DNA from: Cohnella caldifontis
GTDB taxonomy: Bacteria > Bacillota > Bacilli > Paenibacillales > Paenibacillaceae
DNA length: 64,000 nucleotides
Assembly: GCF_029360585.1 (NCBI RefSeq)
Contig: NZ_JAQZSJ010000011.1
Location: 1 to 64,000, forward strand
Direction: 5' to 3'
Below, one piece after another: positions 18,890-28,209 of the stretch (position 1 is its first letter; each line of letters begins with the position of its first letter). Made by a program: the position numbers and the translations under genes. The notes under the pieces are model-generated. The model did no database searches and was not told where the DNA came from. It was given only the letters and a program-made list of their open reading frames with translations.

Positions 18890-20635
18890 ATGAGTCAGAG
18901 AAAACGCGCGGAGAGCAGCAAAAACCGTCGTCCCAAAGTGATCCCGATGCGCTTGGATGCCACATTCTTCTTCGAACGGGCCGTGCAGTCTCTGGATCGG
19001 TTTCATTACGACAAGGCGCTGAAGTACTTCCGCCGGGCTGTCGAATATGAGCCGGAAAATCCGGTCAACCATTGCAACATGGCGGGAATTTTGTCGGAAA
19101 TGGGCCGCTACGAGGAATCCAACGTGATCCTGCGGTCGGTTCTGGACCAGATCGATCCGGCCATGACCGAATGTTACTATTATTTGGCCAACAACTACGC
19201 CAACATGGAATTGTACGAAGCCGCCGAGGAAGCGCTGGTCCGTTACTTGGAGAACGATCCGGACGGGCAGTTCCTGGAAGAGGCGGACGAACTTCTGGAT
19301 CTGTTGGGGTACGAGCTGAACCGGCCCACCAAGATTTCGACCATCAAGTCGAAGGAGAACATGTTCGCCCACGACAAAGCCCGCGAGCTGCTCGAAGCCG
19401 GACATTTCGCCGAGGCGGTCAAAATCCTGGAAGAAATTATCCAACGCCAGCCGGACTTCCTGGCGGCGCGGAATAACTTGGGCTTGGCATACTATTACAT
19501 GGGCCTGTTCGACAAGTCGGTCCAGACGATCACGGAAGTGCTGGACGCGGAGCCCGGCAACCTGCACGCGCTCTGCAACTTGGCGATTTTCTACCAGCAT
19601 GCGGGACGGGAAATGTCGCTGCGCGCCTTGATGGAGAAGCTGCGCAAGACCGTGCCTTTCCATCCCGAACACGTATTCAAGCTCGCGACGACGCTCGGCA
19701 TCGTCGGGGAACATCGCGAGGCCTACCGGCATTTCCGCCGGCTCCTGCACACCGGCGAGCTGGCGGGCGAGCCCAGCCTGCATCATTTCGCGGCCGTCGC
19801 CGCGGTAAATCTGGGCCGCCTGGACGAAGCCGAGCGTTATTGGAGGCAAGCCATTCGGTTAGACCCGGATTCCGAGGTGCCGGCCTACTACCTGAAGAAG
19901 CTGGACAAAATCCGCGTCGGCGAAGATAAACCGCCGGTGCATTATCATTATCACCTGCCTTTCGAGGAGCAGTTCAAACGCTGGGAGTCGAATCCAGGAC
20001 TCGTCTCGGAGGCGCTGAAGCAGGATCCGCTGATCCGTTCCTCGTTCTTCTGGGCGCTGCGCCACGGCGACCGCCGCACGAAAGTGCAGGTGATCCAGGC
20101 GCTCGGACTGGTCGCCGACCAGGAAGTGATCGAGGCGCTCAAGGCTTTCCTGGTGGACCCGGGGGAAGAGGACGAGCTCAAGCGCGTCGCCGTGCTGGTG
20201 CTGCGCTCGATCGGCGTGCAGGATTCGCTGATCGTCACGTTCAGCGGGCGCACGCTGACGCTCGAGGCCCGGCGCAAGTCGGCGAAGCTGCCCGTATGGG
20301 ACAGCGCTTGGCAGGCGGTGCTGGAAAAGGCGCTCGAACAGATGTCGAGCCGCTACGACGTCGTCCAGCAGCACGACATGATGACGCTATGGGTCGACTA
20401 TCTGTCCCGGGTGTACCCGGACGTCCCCAAGCTGCACAAAGCCGCGGGATGGGCGGCCGCCCTCGAATACTGGACGGCGAAGATGCACCGCAGGACCGTG
20501 ACCTACGCCGATCTCGTCAGCCGGTACGGCGTGTCCCAGGCCAGCATCAGCCGTTACGCCAACCGGATCGACGAAGCCTGCGGCATCCGCGAGAAACTGG
20601 ATTTGACGACGCCCGCGTTCAAGGAGCATCCGTAG
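18890..20635 (+). CDS. Tetratricopeptide-repeat protein with C-terminal helix-turn-helix
   Basis: A 581-aa cytoplasmic protein. Several TPR-type helix pairs are readable in the first 330 residues, for example around YDKALKYFRRAVEYEPENP, FAEAVKILEEIIQRQPDF and LDEAERYWRQAIRLDPDS. A HEAT-like helical part follows (RTKVQVIQALGLVADQEV). The last 40 residues contain a helix-turn-helix-like segment (DLVSRYGVSQASISRYANRI). It lies upstream of trxB as yvcD does in B. subtilis, but is longer. ATG 18890 is preferred: GGGGAGGT lies 9 nt upstream, against 3 nt for TTG 18884. Function is unknown; partner binding is likely from the repeats. Confidence 0.8.
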   Translation: MSQRKRAESSKNRRPKVIPMRLDATFFFERAVQSLDRFHYDKALKYFRRAVEYEPENPVNHCNMAGILSEMGRYEESNVILRSVLDQIDPAMTECYYYLANNYANMELYEAAEEALVRYLENDPDGQFLEEADELLDLLGYELNRPTKISTIKSKENMFAHDKARELLEAGHFAEAVKILEEIIQRQPDFLAARNNLGLAYYYMGLFDKSVQTITEVLDAEPGNLHALCNLAIFYQHAGREMSLRALMEKLRKTVPFHPEHVFKLATTLGIVGEHREAYRHFRRLLHTGELAGEPSLHHFAAVAAVNLGRLDEAERYWRQAIRLDPDSEVPAYYLKKLDKIRVGEDKPPVHYHYHLPFEEQFKRWESNPGLVSEALKQDPLIRSSFFWALRHGDRRTKVQVIQALGLVADQEVIEALKAFLVDPGEEDELKRVAVLVLRSIGVQDSLIVTFSGRTLTLEARRKSAKLPVWDSAWQAVLEKALEQMSSRYDVVQQHDMMTLWVDYLSRVYPDVPKLHKAAGWAAALEYWTAKMHRRTVTYADLVSRYGVSQASISRYANRIDEACGIREKLDLTTPAFKEHP

Positions 20636-20690
20636 CGGGAATGCTCCTTGCGGGACAAGGATATAGAGAAAATCGGAGGAGGAAGAAACC

Positions 20691-21641
20691 ATGTACAAAA
20701 CCATCGTAATCGGAACGGGCCCTGCCGGCTTGACGGCGGCCATTTATCTGGCGCGCGCCAACCTGAATCCGCTGGTCATCGAAGGCCCGGAACCGGGCGG
20801 ACAGCTGACCACCACGACCGAGGTCGAAAATTTCCCCGGCTTCCCGGAAGGCATCATGGGGCCGGAGCTCATGGCGAATATGCGCAAGCAGGCGGAGCGC
20901 TTCGGGGCGGAATTCCGCACCGGATGGATCAACTCCGTGGACACGTCCAAGCGGCCGTTCACATTGTCCCTGGAAGGCGGAGAAACGCTGCAAGCGGAGA
21001 CGCTGATCATCTCCACCGGGGCTTCCGCCAAATATCTGGGCATCCCGGGCGAGCGCGACAACGTCGGACGCGGCGTCAGCACCTGCGCGACTTGCGACGG
21101 CTTCTTCTTCCGCGGCAAGAAAATCATCGTGGTCGGCGGCGGGGATTCGGCGATGGAGGAAGCGAACTTCCTGACCCGTTTCGCTTCGGAGGTCGTGCTG
21201 GTGCACCGGCGCGCCGAGCTGCGGGCTTCCAAGATCATGCAGGACCGCGCCCGCGAAAATCCGAAAATCACTTGGATGCTGAACCGTACGCCGTTGGAAG
21301 TCCATGCGACCGGCATGGGCGTGACGGGGCTGAAAGTGCTCAACAACGAGACCGGGAAAGAGGAAGTCATCGAGACCCAAGGCTTGTTCGTGGCGATCGG
21401 CCATACGCCGAACACCAAGTTCCTGGGCGGCCAGATCGAGACCGACGAGATCGGCTACATCAAAGTCAAACCCGGTACGAGCGAGACGAACGTTCCCGGC
21501 ATCTTCGCCTGCGGGGACGTGCAGGATAACCGTTACCGCCAGGCCATCACGGCTGCGGGCAGCGGCTGCATGGCGGCGCTCGATTGCGAGAAATTCCTGG
21601 AAGGTTCGGCGGTTCACGACTGGTCGGCGACCCTCTCCTGA
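20691..21641 (+). CDS. trxB: Thioredoxin-disulfide reductase
   Basis: A 316-aa FAD/NADPH flavoprotein that reduces thioredoxin. The FAD fingerprint GTGPAGLTAAIY is at residues 8-19, the redox-active CATC at 132-135, the NADPH fingerprint VVGGGDSAMEE follows, and the C-terminal FAD motif GIFACGDVQDNRYRQ is intact. Low-molecular-weight bacterial type. Strong Shine-Dalgarno GGAGGAGG. It follows the TPR gene by 55 nt and is closed by a strong terminator. Confidence 0.96.
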   Translation: MYKTIVIGTGPAGLTAAIYLARANLNPLVIEGPEPGGQLTTTTEVENFPGFPEGIMGPELMANMRKQAERFGAEFRTGWINSVDTSKRPFTLSLEGGETLQAETLIISTGASAKYLGIPGERDNVGRGVSTCATCDGFFFRGKKIIVVGGGDSAMEEANFLTRFASEVVLVHRRAELRASKIMQDRARENPKITWMLNRTPLEVHATGMGVTGLKVLNNETGKEEVIETQGLFVAIGHTPNTKFLGGQIETDEIGYIKVKPGTSETNVPGIFACGDVQDNRYRQAITAAGSGCMAALDCEKFLEGSAVHDWSATLS

Positions 21642-21657
21642 TTGCGCGATTTCAAAA

Positions 21658-21695
21658 CAAAGGAGACCGGAGAAACCTCCGGTTTCCTTTGTTTT
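21658..21695 (+). terminator. Rho-independent terminator after trxB
   Basis: A 15-bp stem (5' arm 21658-21672, 3' arm 21677-21691, one G-U pair) closes an AAAC loop and runs into TTTT. It lies 16 nt behind the trxB stop. Confidence 0.93.
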
Positions 21696-21724
21696 ACCGG
21701 GCTTCCGCGGATCGGCATTCGATC

Positions 21725-21753
21725 TTGACCGCTGGGGTCCGTTGCCTTATAGT
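21725..21753 (+). promoter_or_regulatory. Sigma-A promoter of glcK
   Basis: TTGACC, a 17-nt spacer and TATAGT; each hexamer has 5 of 6 consensus matches. It sits between the trxB terminator and glcK, so it probably drives glcK and perhaps rapZ-yvcK-whiA. Confidence 0.75.
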
Positions 21754-21816
21754 GAGTACAGTAGCTTTAAGACGGCAGGGCGTCCTGCGACTTTGAACAT
21801 TGAGGTGTGCCTGGAA

Positions 21817-22770
21817 ATGTCGGATCACATTCACGTAGGCGTGGATATCGGCGGAACCGCGATCAAAGTAGGCATCTGCAACGGGAACGGCGATCTTCTG
21901 CAAACCTATGAAGGGCCTACCGAAGCCGATCAAGGAACGGAACGGGTCCTGGACAACATCGCGAAGTACGCGCGGCATATCGTGGAGGAATCCGCTGCTT
22001 CCTGGGACCGGGTGGCGGGCATCGGCATCGGCATCGCCGGATTCGTCGATTTCGACCGGGGGTTCATCCATTCTTCGGCTAATCTTCCGCTGCTTCGCAA
22101 CGTTCCGCTGAAGGACCATTTGGAAGCGGCATTGAGTAAAAAAGTACGCGTCAACAACGATGCCAACGTGGCCGCGCTCGGCGAAGCATGGGGCGGAGCG
22201 GGCCGCGGGGTGTCCAGCGTCGTCTGCTATACGCTGGGTACCGGCGTAGGCGGCGGCATCGTCGTGAACGGTCGCTTGATCGAAGGCGCCACCGGCATGG
22301 CCGGGGAAGTCGGGCATATGTCGATCGTGCCCGATCTGGAGGCGATCCAGTGCGGCTGCGGCAAAATGGGCTGCCTGGAGACGGTCTCCTCGGCGACGGG
22401 GATTATCCGGATGGCGAAAGACGCGGTAGACCGAGGGGATCGGACTTCCCTGTCGGTCCTCGAGCAGCTGACGGCCAAAGACGTCATCGACGCCGCGAAG
22501 AACGGGGATGAGGTCGCCCAGCGGATCGTGTCCCGCGCGGCCCACTACCTAGGGAAATCCATGGCGCTCGTTTCCGTCATCGTGAACCCGAAGCGGTTCA
22601 TTATCGGCGGAGGCGTGAGCAAAGCCGGCGAGTTCCTGTTCTCGCAAATCCGCGAGGCGTTCCAGAAGTGCGCGCTGGAGAGGGCGCAGGACGGCGTCGA
22701 CATCGTGGCGGCCGAGCTCGGCAACAACGCGGGCGTCGTCGGCGCCGCCGGCTTGACGCTTCAGGACTAA
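21817..22770 (+). CDS. glcK: Glucokinase, ROK family
   Basis: A 317-aa ROK kinase phosphorylating glucose with ATP. The phosphate-binding DIGGT is at residues 10-14, the catalytic Asp lies in [16 protein letters not shown], the GxGVGGGIV loop follows, and the ROK zinc motif [10 protein letters not shown] is complete. There is no N-terminal HTH, so it is an enzyme rather than a ROK repressor. ATG 21817 with GAGGTG 9 nt upstream is preferred over the longer reading. The adjacent rapZ-yvcK-whiA genes start 80 nt later. Confidence 0.92.
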   Translation: MSDHIHVGVDIGGTAIKVGICNGNGDLLQTYEGPTEADQGTERVLDNIAKYARHIVEESAASWDRVAGIGIGIAGFVDFDRGFIHSSANLPLLRNVPLKDHLEAALSKKVRVNNDANVAALGEAWGGAGRGVSSVVCYTLGTGVGGGIVVNGRLIEGATGMAGEVGHMSIVPDLEAIQCGCGKMGCLETVSSATGIIRMAKDAVDRGDRTSLSVLEQLTAKDVIDAAKNGDEVAQRIVSRAAHYLGKSMALVSVIVNPKRFIIGGGVSKAGEFLFSQIREAFQKCALERAQDGVDIVAAELGNNAGVVGAAGLTLQD

Positions 22771-22852
22771 TGGATTCGCAAGCGGCGCCTGCTCCGACGC
22801 GAAACGTTCGCGCCGCGCAGGCGTCCTGTCATTTTCGGAAGGGGGAGCGGGG

Positions 22853-23746
22853 ATGGAAGGACACGGATCGACGCCGACGCTGGTGATCATCACCGGGATG
22901 TCCGGAGCGGGCAAGACGATCGCGGTGCAAAGCTTGGAAGACTTGGGCTTCTTCTGCGTGGATAACTTGCCGCCGGTGCTCATTCCGAAGTTCGCGGAGC
23001 TGATCGAGCAGTCCCAGGGGCGGATCGCCAAAGTCGCGCTCGTGATCGACCTTAGGGGCCGCGAGTTCTTTACCGCCTTATCCGAGTCGCTCGGGTATCT
23101 GAAGGAGCATTACACCGTCCATTACGAAATCCTGTTCTTGGACGCGACCGATTCGGTGCTTGTTCAGCGTTACAAGGAAAGCCGGCGCCGCCATCCGCTC
23201 GCGCCCGAGGGGATGCCGCTGGAAGGCATCCAGAATGAACGGAAGCTGCTGGAGGACCTGAAGGGATGGGCCACCCAAGTGATCGATACCAGCAGCCTGA
23301 AACCGGCCCAACTGAAGGAGAAAATCGTCTCCCGGTTCACGAATCTGGACCGGAGCGCGCTCTCCATCAACGTGACGTCCTTCGGGTTCAAGTACGGGGT
23401 CCCGATCGACGCCGATCTCATTTTCGACGTCCGGTTTCTTCCCAACCCGCACTACGTCGAGCAACTGCGGCCTCGCACCGGGCAAGAGCCGGAAGTATAC
23501 GATTACGTCATGAAGTGGTCGGAGACGCAGGTGTTCCTGCAGAAGCTGCTGGATATGCTGCAGTTCCTCATTCCGCAGTACCACAAGGAAGGCAAGAGCC
23601 AGGTAGTGATCGGAATCGGCTGCACCGGCGGCAAGCACCGTTCCGTGGCGATCGCGGAATACTTGGGCAAAATGCTGGCGGTCGGCGAGACGGAGACGGT
23701 GAGGGTTCACCATCGCGACGCCGAGCGCGAGCGGGAAGGCAGGTGA
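22853..23746 (+). CDS. rapZ: RapZ/YvcJ-family nucleotide-binding protein
   Basis: A 297-aa P-loop protein of the RapZ family, which binds RNA in enterobacteria and affects competence as YvcJ in Bacillus. Walker A GMSGAGKT is at residues 15-22, and the C-terminal domain has the conserved [18 protein letters not shown] block. GAAGGGGGAG precedes the ATG. It begins the conserved rapZ-yvcK-whiA-crh series and ends 4 nt before yvcK. Confidence 0.93.
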   Translation: MEGHGSTPTLVIITGMSGAGKTIAVQSLEDLGFFCVDNLPPVLIPKFAELIEQSQGRIAKVALVIDLRGREFFTALSESLGYLKEHYTVHYEILFLDATDSVLVQRYKESRRRHPLAPEGMPLEGIQNERKLLEDLKGWATQVIDTSSLKPAQLKEKIVSRFTNLDRSALSINVTSFGFKYGVPIDADLIFDVRFLPNPHYVEQLRPRTGQEPEVYDYVMKWSETQVFLQKLLDMLQFLIPQYHKEGKSQVVIGIGCTGGKHRSVAIAEYLGKMLAVGETETVRVHHRDAEREREGR

Positions 23747-23750
23747 CCGA

Positions 23751-24734
23751 ATGGATGCGAGTTTGAAGCCGCGCAAACCCCGGATCGTCGTGATCGGCGG
23801 GGGCACGGGCTTGTCCGTCATGCTTCGCGGCCTCAAAATGAAGCCGATGGACATTACGGCGGTCGTCACGGTCGCGGACGACGGCGGAAGCTCGGGCATC
23901 CTGCGGGAAGAGCTGCAAATCCCGCCGCCCGGCGACATCCGCAGCGTGCTGACCGCGCTGTCCGACACCGAGCCGCTGCTGTACGAAGTGCTCAAGTACC
24001 GCTTCAACAACGGGTCGGTCTTGGCGGGCCACAGTCTGGGCAACCTGATATTGGCCGCCTTGACCGACATTACCGGGGATTTCGTCACCGGGATTACGGA
24101 ACTAAGCCGGGTGCTTGCCGTACGGGGGCGGGTGCTCCCGGCGGCGAACCAGGCGATCGTCCTGAAAGCCGAGATGGCCGACGGCTCCATCGTCGTCGGA
24201 GAATCTTCGATCCCGAAGGCCGGCCAGTCCATCCGGCGGGTCTTCATCGAACCCGCCGAGGTCGAGCCGCTGCCGGAAGCCGTGGAGGCGATCCGCGAGG
24301 CGGACGCCATACTGATCGGACCCGGCAGCCTGTACACCAGCATCATTCCGAACTTGATCGTGCCCAAGCTGGCGGAGGCGATCGTAGCCTCGAACGCCGT
24401 GAAAATTTTCGTGTGCAACGTGATGACCCAGCCCGGAGAGACAGACAATTATGCGGTGTCCGACCATTTGGACGCCATTCATGCGCATATCGGCCATCAT
24501 TTATTCGATTATGTCATCGTGAACGACGGCGAGATCCCTCCTCAAGTCCAAAGCCTCTATGCCGAGCAGGGCGCCCATGCGGTCCATCTGGACTTAGAGG
24601 AGGTCACCCGCCGGGGGTACAAGGTCATCGCTGACCGGCTCGTGCTGTTCCGAACTTATTTGCGCCATGACGCCGCGAAGCTTAGCGATCACATTTACCA
24701 GCTCGTGGACAATTGGATGCTGCGAAAGGAGTAA
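23751..24734 (+). CDS. yvcK: YvcK/CofD-like gluconeogenesis factor
   Basis: A 327-aa CofD-superfamily protein. In Bacillus YvcK is needed for growth on gluconeogenic carbon sources and for cell shape, and binds UDP-sugars. The N-terminal [14 protein letters not shown] loop and the [15 protein letters not shown] segment are typical. The reaction, if any, is not established. It overlaps nothing but is tightly packed: 4 nt after rapZ and 5 nt before whiA. Confidence 0.93.
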   Translation: MDASLKPRKPRIVVIGGGTGLSVMLRGLKMKPMDITAVVTVADDGGSSGILREELQIPPPGDIRSVLTALSDTEPLLYEVLKYRFNNGSVLAGHSLGNLILAALTDITGDFVTGITELSRVLAVRGRVLPAANQAIVLKAEMADGSIVVGESSIPKAGQSIRRVFIEPAEVEPLPEAVEAIREADAILIGPGSLYTSIIPNLIVPKLAEAIVASNAVKIFVCNVMTQPGETDNYAVSDHLDAIHAHIGHHLFDYVIVNDGEIPPQVQSLYAEQGAHAVHLDLEEVTRRGYKVIADRLVLFRTYLRHDAAKLSDHIYQLVDNWMLRKE

Positions 24735-24739
24735 GTCCG

Positions 24740-25675
24740 ATGTCTTTTGCGGCCCAGACCAAAAAAGAATTGACGCTCGTGGAAACCGAATCCTGCTGCG
24801 AGAAAGCGGAGCTGTCCGCGCTCATCCGGATGAACGGCACGGTTTCCTTGACGAACAAGCGGATCGTGCTGGACATCTCCACCGAGAACGCCGCGATCGC
24901 CAGGCGGATGTACACGCTGCTCAAGCGGCATTTTTCCGTTCCGACGGAATTGCTTGTCCGCAAGAAAATGCGCCTGAAGAAGAACAACGTCTACATGGTG
25001 CGGGTGCCCGGCGGGGTGGAGGAGCTGCTCAGAGAGCTGGCGATCACGACGGAAGGATTCCAGTTCCACCCGAGCATCGACAAGGAATTGATCAAGAAGC
25101 CTTGCTGCAAACGGGCTTATTTGCGCGGGGCGTTCCTGGCCGGAGGCTCGGTGAACAATCCGGAGGGCTCGTCCTACCACCTGGAAATCGCCTCGATGTA
25201 CGAAGAGCACTGCCGCGCGCTCGTCGAGCTGGCGAACAAGTTCCATCTGAACGCCCGGTTCATCGAACGCAAGAAAGGTTTTATTCTGTACATCAAGGAA
25301 GGCGAGAAAATCATCGAGTTCCTGAACATCATCGGGGCCCATCAAGCGCTGTTCAAGTTCGAGGACGTCCGCATCATGCGGGACATGCGCAATTCCGTGA
25401 ACCGGATCGTCAATTGCGAGACCGCCAACCTCAACAAGACGATCGGCGCCGCGGTTCGCCAGATCGACAACATCAAGCTGCTGGAGAAAGAAGTCGGGCT
25501 TGAGAATCTGCCGGAGAAGCTTCGCGAGGTGGCGGAAATCCGCCTGAAGCATCCGGATATCAACCTCAAGGAAGTCGGCGCCATGCTGAAGGGGCAGGTC
25601 AGCAAATCGGGCGTCAACCACCGGCTGCGCAAATTGGACGAATGGGCGGAAAAAATCCGGAACGGCGGGGCATAA
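24740..25675 (+). CDS. whiA: WhiA sporulation/cell-division regulator
   Basis: A 311-aa protein combining an N-terminal LAGLIDADG homing-endonuclease-like fold ([22 protein letters not shown]-type core) and a C-terminal helix-turn-helix ([20 protein letters not shown]). It is a DNA-binding protein linked to sporulation in Streptomyces and to division and chromosome organisation in Bacillus. ATG 24740 has AAAGGAG upstream; the in-frame TTG at 24713 lies within yvcK and is rejected. Confidence 0.95.
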   Translation: MSFAAQTKKELTLVETESCCEKAELSALIRMNGTVSLTNKRIVLDISTENAAIARRMYTLLKRHFSVPTELLVRKKMRLKKNNVYMVRVPGGVEELLRELAITTEGFQFHPSIDKELIKKPCCKRAYLRGAFLAGGSVNNPEGSSYHLEIASMYEEHCRALVELANKFHLNARFIERKKGFILYIKEGEKIIEFLNIIGAHQALFKFEDVRIMRDMRNSVNRIVNCETANLNKTIGAAVRQIDNIKLLEKEVGLENLPEKLREVAEIRLKHPDINLKEVGAMLKGQVSKSGVNHRLRKLDEWAEKIRNGGA

Positions 25676-25701
25676 GCGTATGGCGCTTTTGTTCCCATCA
25701 A

Positions 25702-25710
25702 TGTTATAAT
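25702..25710 (+). promoter_or_regulatory. Extended -10 promoter candidate for the HPr/Crh gene
   Basis: TGTTATAAT, a perfect extended -10, lies 65 nt upstream of the HPr-family gene. It is the same nonamer as at 18802 and 38287. No strong -35 was found. Confidence 0.5.
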
Positions 25711-25774
25711 AAGGTGTGAAACCATGAACGTACGTAGTGGGAGTGCCGAATTCAGATAGGGGGTAGCCGTTCCA

Positions 25775-26044
25775 ATGACGAGACAGCCGGTGGTTGTTCG
25801 GCTCAAAACGGGGCTTCACGCCAGACCGGCGGCGCTTTTTGTGCAGGAAGCCAATAAATTCTCCTCCGACGTCTTTGTCGAGAAGGACGATAAGAAAGTG
25901 AACGCCAAAAGCATTATGGGAATTATGAGCCTCGCCATCAGTTCGGGCACGGAGGTCTCCATTAGTGCGGAAGGTTCCGACGCAGAGCAAGCTGTAACCG
26001 CTTTAGTTCAGCTGGTCAGCAAAGAGGAACTGGAAAACCAATAA
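25775..26044 (+). CDS. HPr-family phosphocarrier in the Crh position, with His15 and Ser46
   Basis: An 89-aa HPr-fold protein. Gene order (after whiA) and overall sequence resemble B. subtilis Crh, for example AALFVQEANKFSSDVF and the KKVNAKSIMG segment with the HprK target Ser46. Unlike Crh, which has Gln at position 15, this protein reads GLHARPA with His15, the residue phosphorylated by PTS enzyme I. It could therefore act both as a PTS carrier and as a CcpA co-repressor. Crh is the name by position, HPr the name by active site. GGGGGTAG precedes the start. Confidence 0.88.
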   Translation: MTRQPVVVRLKTGLHARPAALFVQEANKFSSDVFVEKDDKKVNAKSIMGIMSLAISSGTEVSISAEGSDAEQAVTALVQLVSKEELENQ

Positions 26045-26061
26045 TCCCGGCAACTGCGCTC

Positions 26062-26084
26062 AAAGCTCCCGTTGGGGGCTTTTT
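26062..26084 (+). terminator. Rho-independent terminator after the HPr/Crh gene
   Basis: AAAGCTCCC and GGGGGCTTT pair around a GTT loop and run into T residues, 18 nt behind the stop. Confidence 0.88.
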
Positions 26085-26175
26085 GCATTTTTTCGGGAAC
26101 TTGGGGTTAGGCTGTAACCTTTTATGTCCATCCTGCGTCCATAGGGGAAATGGAAGGAAAGGGGATTGCAGGAAG

Positions 26176-26943
26176 ATGAAGCACAAAGGGTGGAAGCTGA
26201 CGGCGCTGGCCGTCGCGGCGGTGCTGGTCGGTTGGCTGGGGTTCGCCCAGAGCGGGGCCGGCGTCGCGAAAGCCGAAACGGGGGCGGTCCAGACGGGGAC
26301 GGCGCTGAATACGATCACGGTGAATGCCGGCGGTTCGGTGAAGGTGGACCCGGATATCGCGTACGTGAACGCGGCCGTAGAGACCAAAGGTTCCGCCGCC
26401 GGGGAGGCGCAGAAGGCGAACGCGGAGAAGTTCGCGGCCGTGGAGAAAGTGCTTTACGAGCAGTTCGGCCTCGGCAAGCAGGACGTGCAGACGACCGGGT
26501 TCTACGTGCAGCCGGAGTACAATTATACCGAAAAGGACGGACGTAAGCTGACGGGCTACACGGCGGTTCATTCCGTGAGGATCGGCTACCGCAAACTGAC
26601 GGAGATCGGCAAGCTGCTGGATGCCCTGTCCGCAGCCGGCGCCAATCGGATGGACGGCGTTCAGTTCGGGACGGAGAAGTCCGACCAATATGAGCGGGAT
26701 GCGTTGAAGAAAGCGATGGCGAACGCGGAGGCCAAGGCGAACGTGCTGGCGGCTTCGGCCAACCGGCAGGTGAAGGGCGTAATCAACATCGTGCAGGGTG
26801 CTTCCGCCGCGCCTCCGGTCTTGTTCATGAACGAAGCGCAAGCGAAGACGATGGACATGGCGGGAGCCTCGTCCGCGCCGACTTCGGTGCAGACGGGCCA
26901 GATCGAAATCAGCGCCAGCGTCACCGTTCAGTATCAGATGTAA
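26176..26943 (+). CDS. SIMPL-domain (DUF541) secreted or periplasm-side protein
   Basis: A 255-aa protein with an N-terminal signal sequence (charged MKHKGWK, then a hydrophobic core to about residue 28) and a SIMPL domain: NTITVNAGGSVKVDPDIAYV at the start and VTVQYQM at the end. Family members are exported and some are tied to oxidative-stress tolerance or signalling; no enzymatic function is known. ATG 26176 has AGGAAG directly before it and GGGGA about 11 nt upstream. Monocistronic, closed by a long terminator. Confidence 0.82.
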   Translation: MKHKGWKLTALAVAAVLVGWLGFAQSGAGVAKAETGAVQTGTALNTITVNAGGSVKVDPDIAYVNAAVETKGSAAGEAQKANAEKFAAVEKVLYEQFGLGKQDVQTTGFYVQPEYNYTEKDGRKLTGYTAVHSVRIGYRKLTEIGKLLDALSAAGANRMDGVQFGTEKSDQYERDALKKAMANAEAKANVLAASANRQVKGVINIVQGASAAPPVLFMNEAQAKTMDMAGASSAPTSVQTGQIEISASVTVQYQM

Positions 26944-26956
26944 ACGGAAGACGAGC

Positions 26957-27010
26957 AAAAGGACGGTTCCCCGATCCGCGGAAGAGCGGATGACGGGGAC
27001 CGTCCTTTTT
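26957..27010 (+). terminator. Rho-independent terminator after the SIMPL gene
   Basis: A long GC-rich stem, AAAGGACGGTTCCCCG with CGGGGACCGTCCTTT plus an inner CCGC/GCGG helix, runs into five T residues. Confidence 0.92.
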
Positions 27011-27091
27011 GCAGATGAATGCAGAAAGAGCAAAAACGCCGGCTCCGGACGGGAGCGGCGCAGAGAAAGCGTTATCCTTCGTTGCCGATGA

Positions 27092-27349
27092 TCAAGCTTC
27101 CTGAAAGTGCTCGAGGTGGCGCATGGCAATGGCTTCTTCAAGCAGTTCAATGAATTCGCTCGAGAGATTCATTTTTTTGGCTTCGCGGTAAACTTCGAGC
27201 AGATGCTCGTCTTGCAGAGGGCGAAGCAAGGATGCTTTATCGCTTAAACGGCGGGCCGCCATCAGCTGGACGGACGCGTCGTTGGACGACGAAGACTGGA
27301 CTTGCTCGGCGAGCGGCTTGAACCACTGCGGGTAGGTGCGTTGACTCAT
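27092..27349 (-). CDS. Sda-like sporulation checkpoint protein with N-terminal extension
   Basis: An 85-aa protein. Its last 43 residues (from LRPLQDEHLLEVYREAKKM on) align well with Sda, the about 46-aa antikinase that binds KinA and blocks sporulation after DNA damage: LSDELLIESYFKATEMNLN in B. subtilis as I recall it. The first 40 residues (SQRTYPQWFKPLAEQVQ...) are absent from classic Sda. The start is supported by GGGAGGATCT just upstream, and the internal Met30 has no Shine-Dalgarno sequence, so the extension is likely real. No DnaA-box cluster was recognised upstream. Confidence 0.7.
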   Translation of the reverse strand: MSQRTYPQWFKPLAEQVQSSSSNDASVQLMAARRLSDKASLLRPLQDEHLLEVYREAKKMNLSSEFIELLEEAIAMRHLEHFQEA

Positions 27350-27521
27350 GGCGGAGATCCTCCCATACGATCGTTCCTAGGAGAGAACAAGAACTGGAGG
27401 TTAATGGTTCAACCTCTCTAGTAAGAATATCACGGATCGTTCGGCTGGTAGAGGGGGGATTCAAAGATTTGAATTCTTCTTGACAGCATGATAATTGTAT
27501 GTTATCGGAGTGTAAAAATGA

Positions 27522-27562
27522 GGCCGTACGCCGGCTTTGAGCGCCTGCGTACGGCCTTTTTT
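27522..27562. terminator. Terminator downstream of clpP, symmetric
   Basis: A perfect 10-bp stem GGCCGTACGC/GCGTACGGCC with a 15-nt loop. T tracts flank it on both strands, so it can serve clpP on the minus strand and stop plus-strand transcripts. Confidence 0.88.
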
Positions 27563-27584
27563 ACGTCGCGGTTGGGCGGAGGGC

Positions 27585-28166
27585 TTAGATTTTCTCGATG
27601 ACTTTATCGATCAATCCGTATTCTCTCGCCGTCTCGGCTTCCATGAAGTTGTCGCGGTCCGTGTCTCTCTCGATTCGCTCGAGCGGCTGCCCCGTCCGAT
27701 CGGAGAGAATACGGTTCAGCTTATCGCGCAGCTTCAGGATGCGGCGGGCGCGGATCTCGATGTCGCTGGCCTGCCCTTCCGCGCCTCCGAGAGGCTGGTG
27801 GATCATGACTTCGCTGTTGGGCAGCGCATATCGCTTGCCCTTGGCGCCTGCCGCCAGCAGGAACGCGCCCATCGATGCGGCCATGCCTACGCAGATCGTG
27901 GACACGTCGGGTTTGATGAACTGCATCGTATCGTAAATCGCCATGCCGGAGGTGATCGATCCGCCCGGGCTGTTGATGTACAGGCTGATGTCCTTCTCCG
28001 GGTCTTCGGCGGCCAAGAACAGCATCTGGGCAATGATGGAGTTGGCGACGACGTCGTTCACCGGGGTGCCGAGGAAGATGATGCGGTCCTTCAGCAGACG
28101 GGAATAGATGTCGTAGGCCCGCTCGCCGCGGTTGCTTTGTTCGACGACCATAGGAATAAAGCTCAT
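27585..28166 (-). CDS. clpP: ATP-dependent Clp protease proteolytic subunit
   Basis: A 193-aa serine protease that forms the tetradecameric chamber used with ClpC and ClpX. The catalytic triad is visible: Ser98 in GMAASMGA, His123 in MIHQPLGG and Asp172 in RDNF. ATG 28166 with GGAGGG 8 nt upstream is preferred to TTG 28172. Its promoter carries a CtsR box, so it should be induced by heat and protein-folding stress. Confidence 0.97.
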   Translation of the reverse strand: MSFIPMVVEQSNRGERAYDIYSRLLKDRIIFLGTPVNDVVANSIIAQMLFLAAEDPEKDISLYINSPGGSITSGMAIYDTMQFIKPDVSTICVGMAASMGAFLLAAGAKGKRYALPNSEVMIHQPLGGAEGQASDIEIRARRILKLRDKLNRILSDRTGQPLERIERDTDRDNFMEAETAREYGLIDKVIEKI

Positions 28167-28209
28167 GTTCAAGTCCCTCCTTCAAGGAAATGGTTCGCTT
28201 GGTTCCTCC

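Noticed and set aside
27480-27508. TTGACA-17-TATCGG promoter on the plus strand
   Set aside because: The -35 is perfect but the -10 is poor, and any transcript would run at once into the terminator at 27522 with no gene beyond on that strand.
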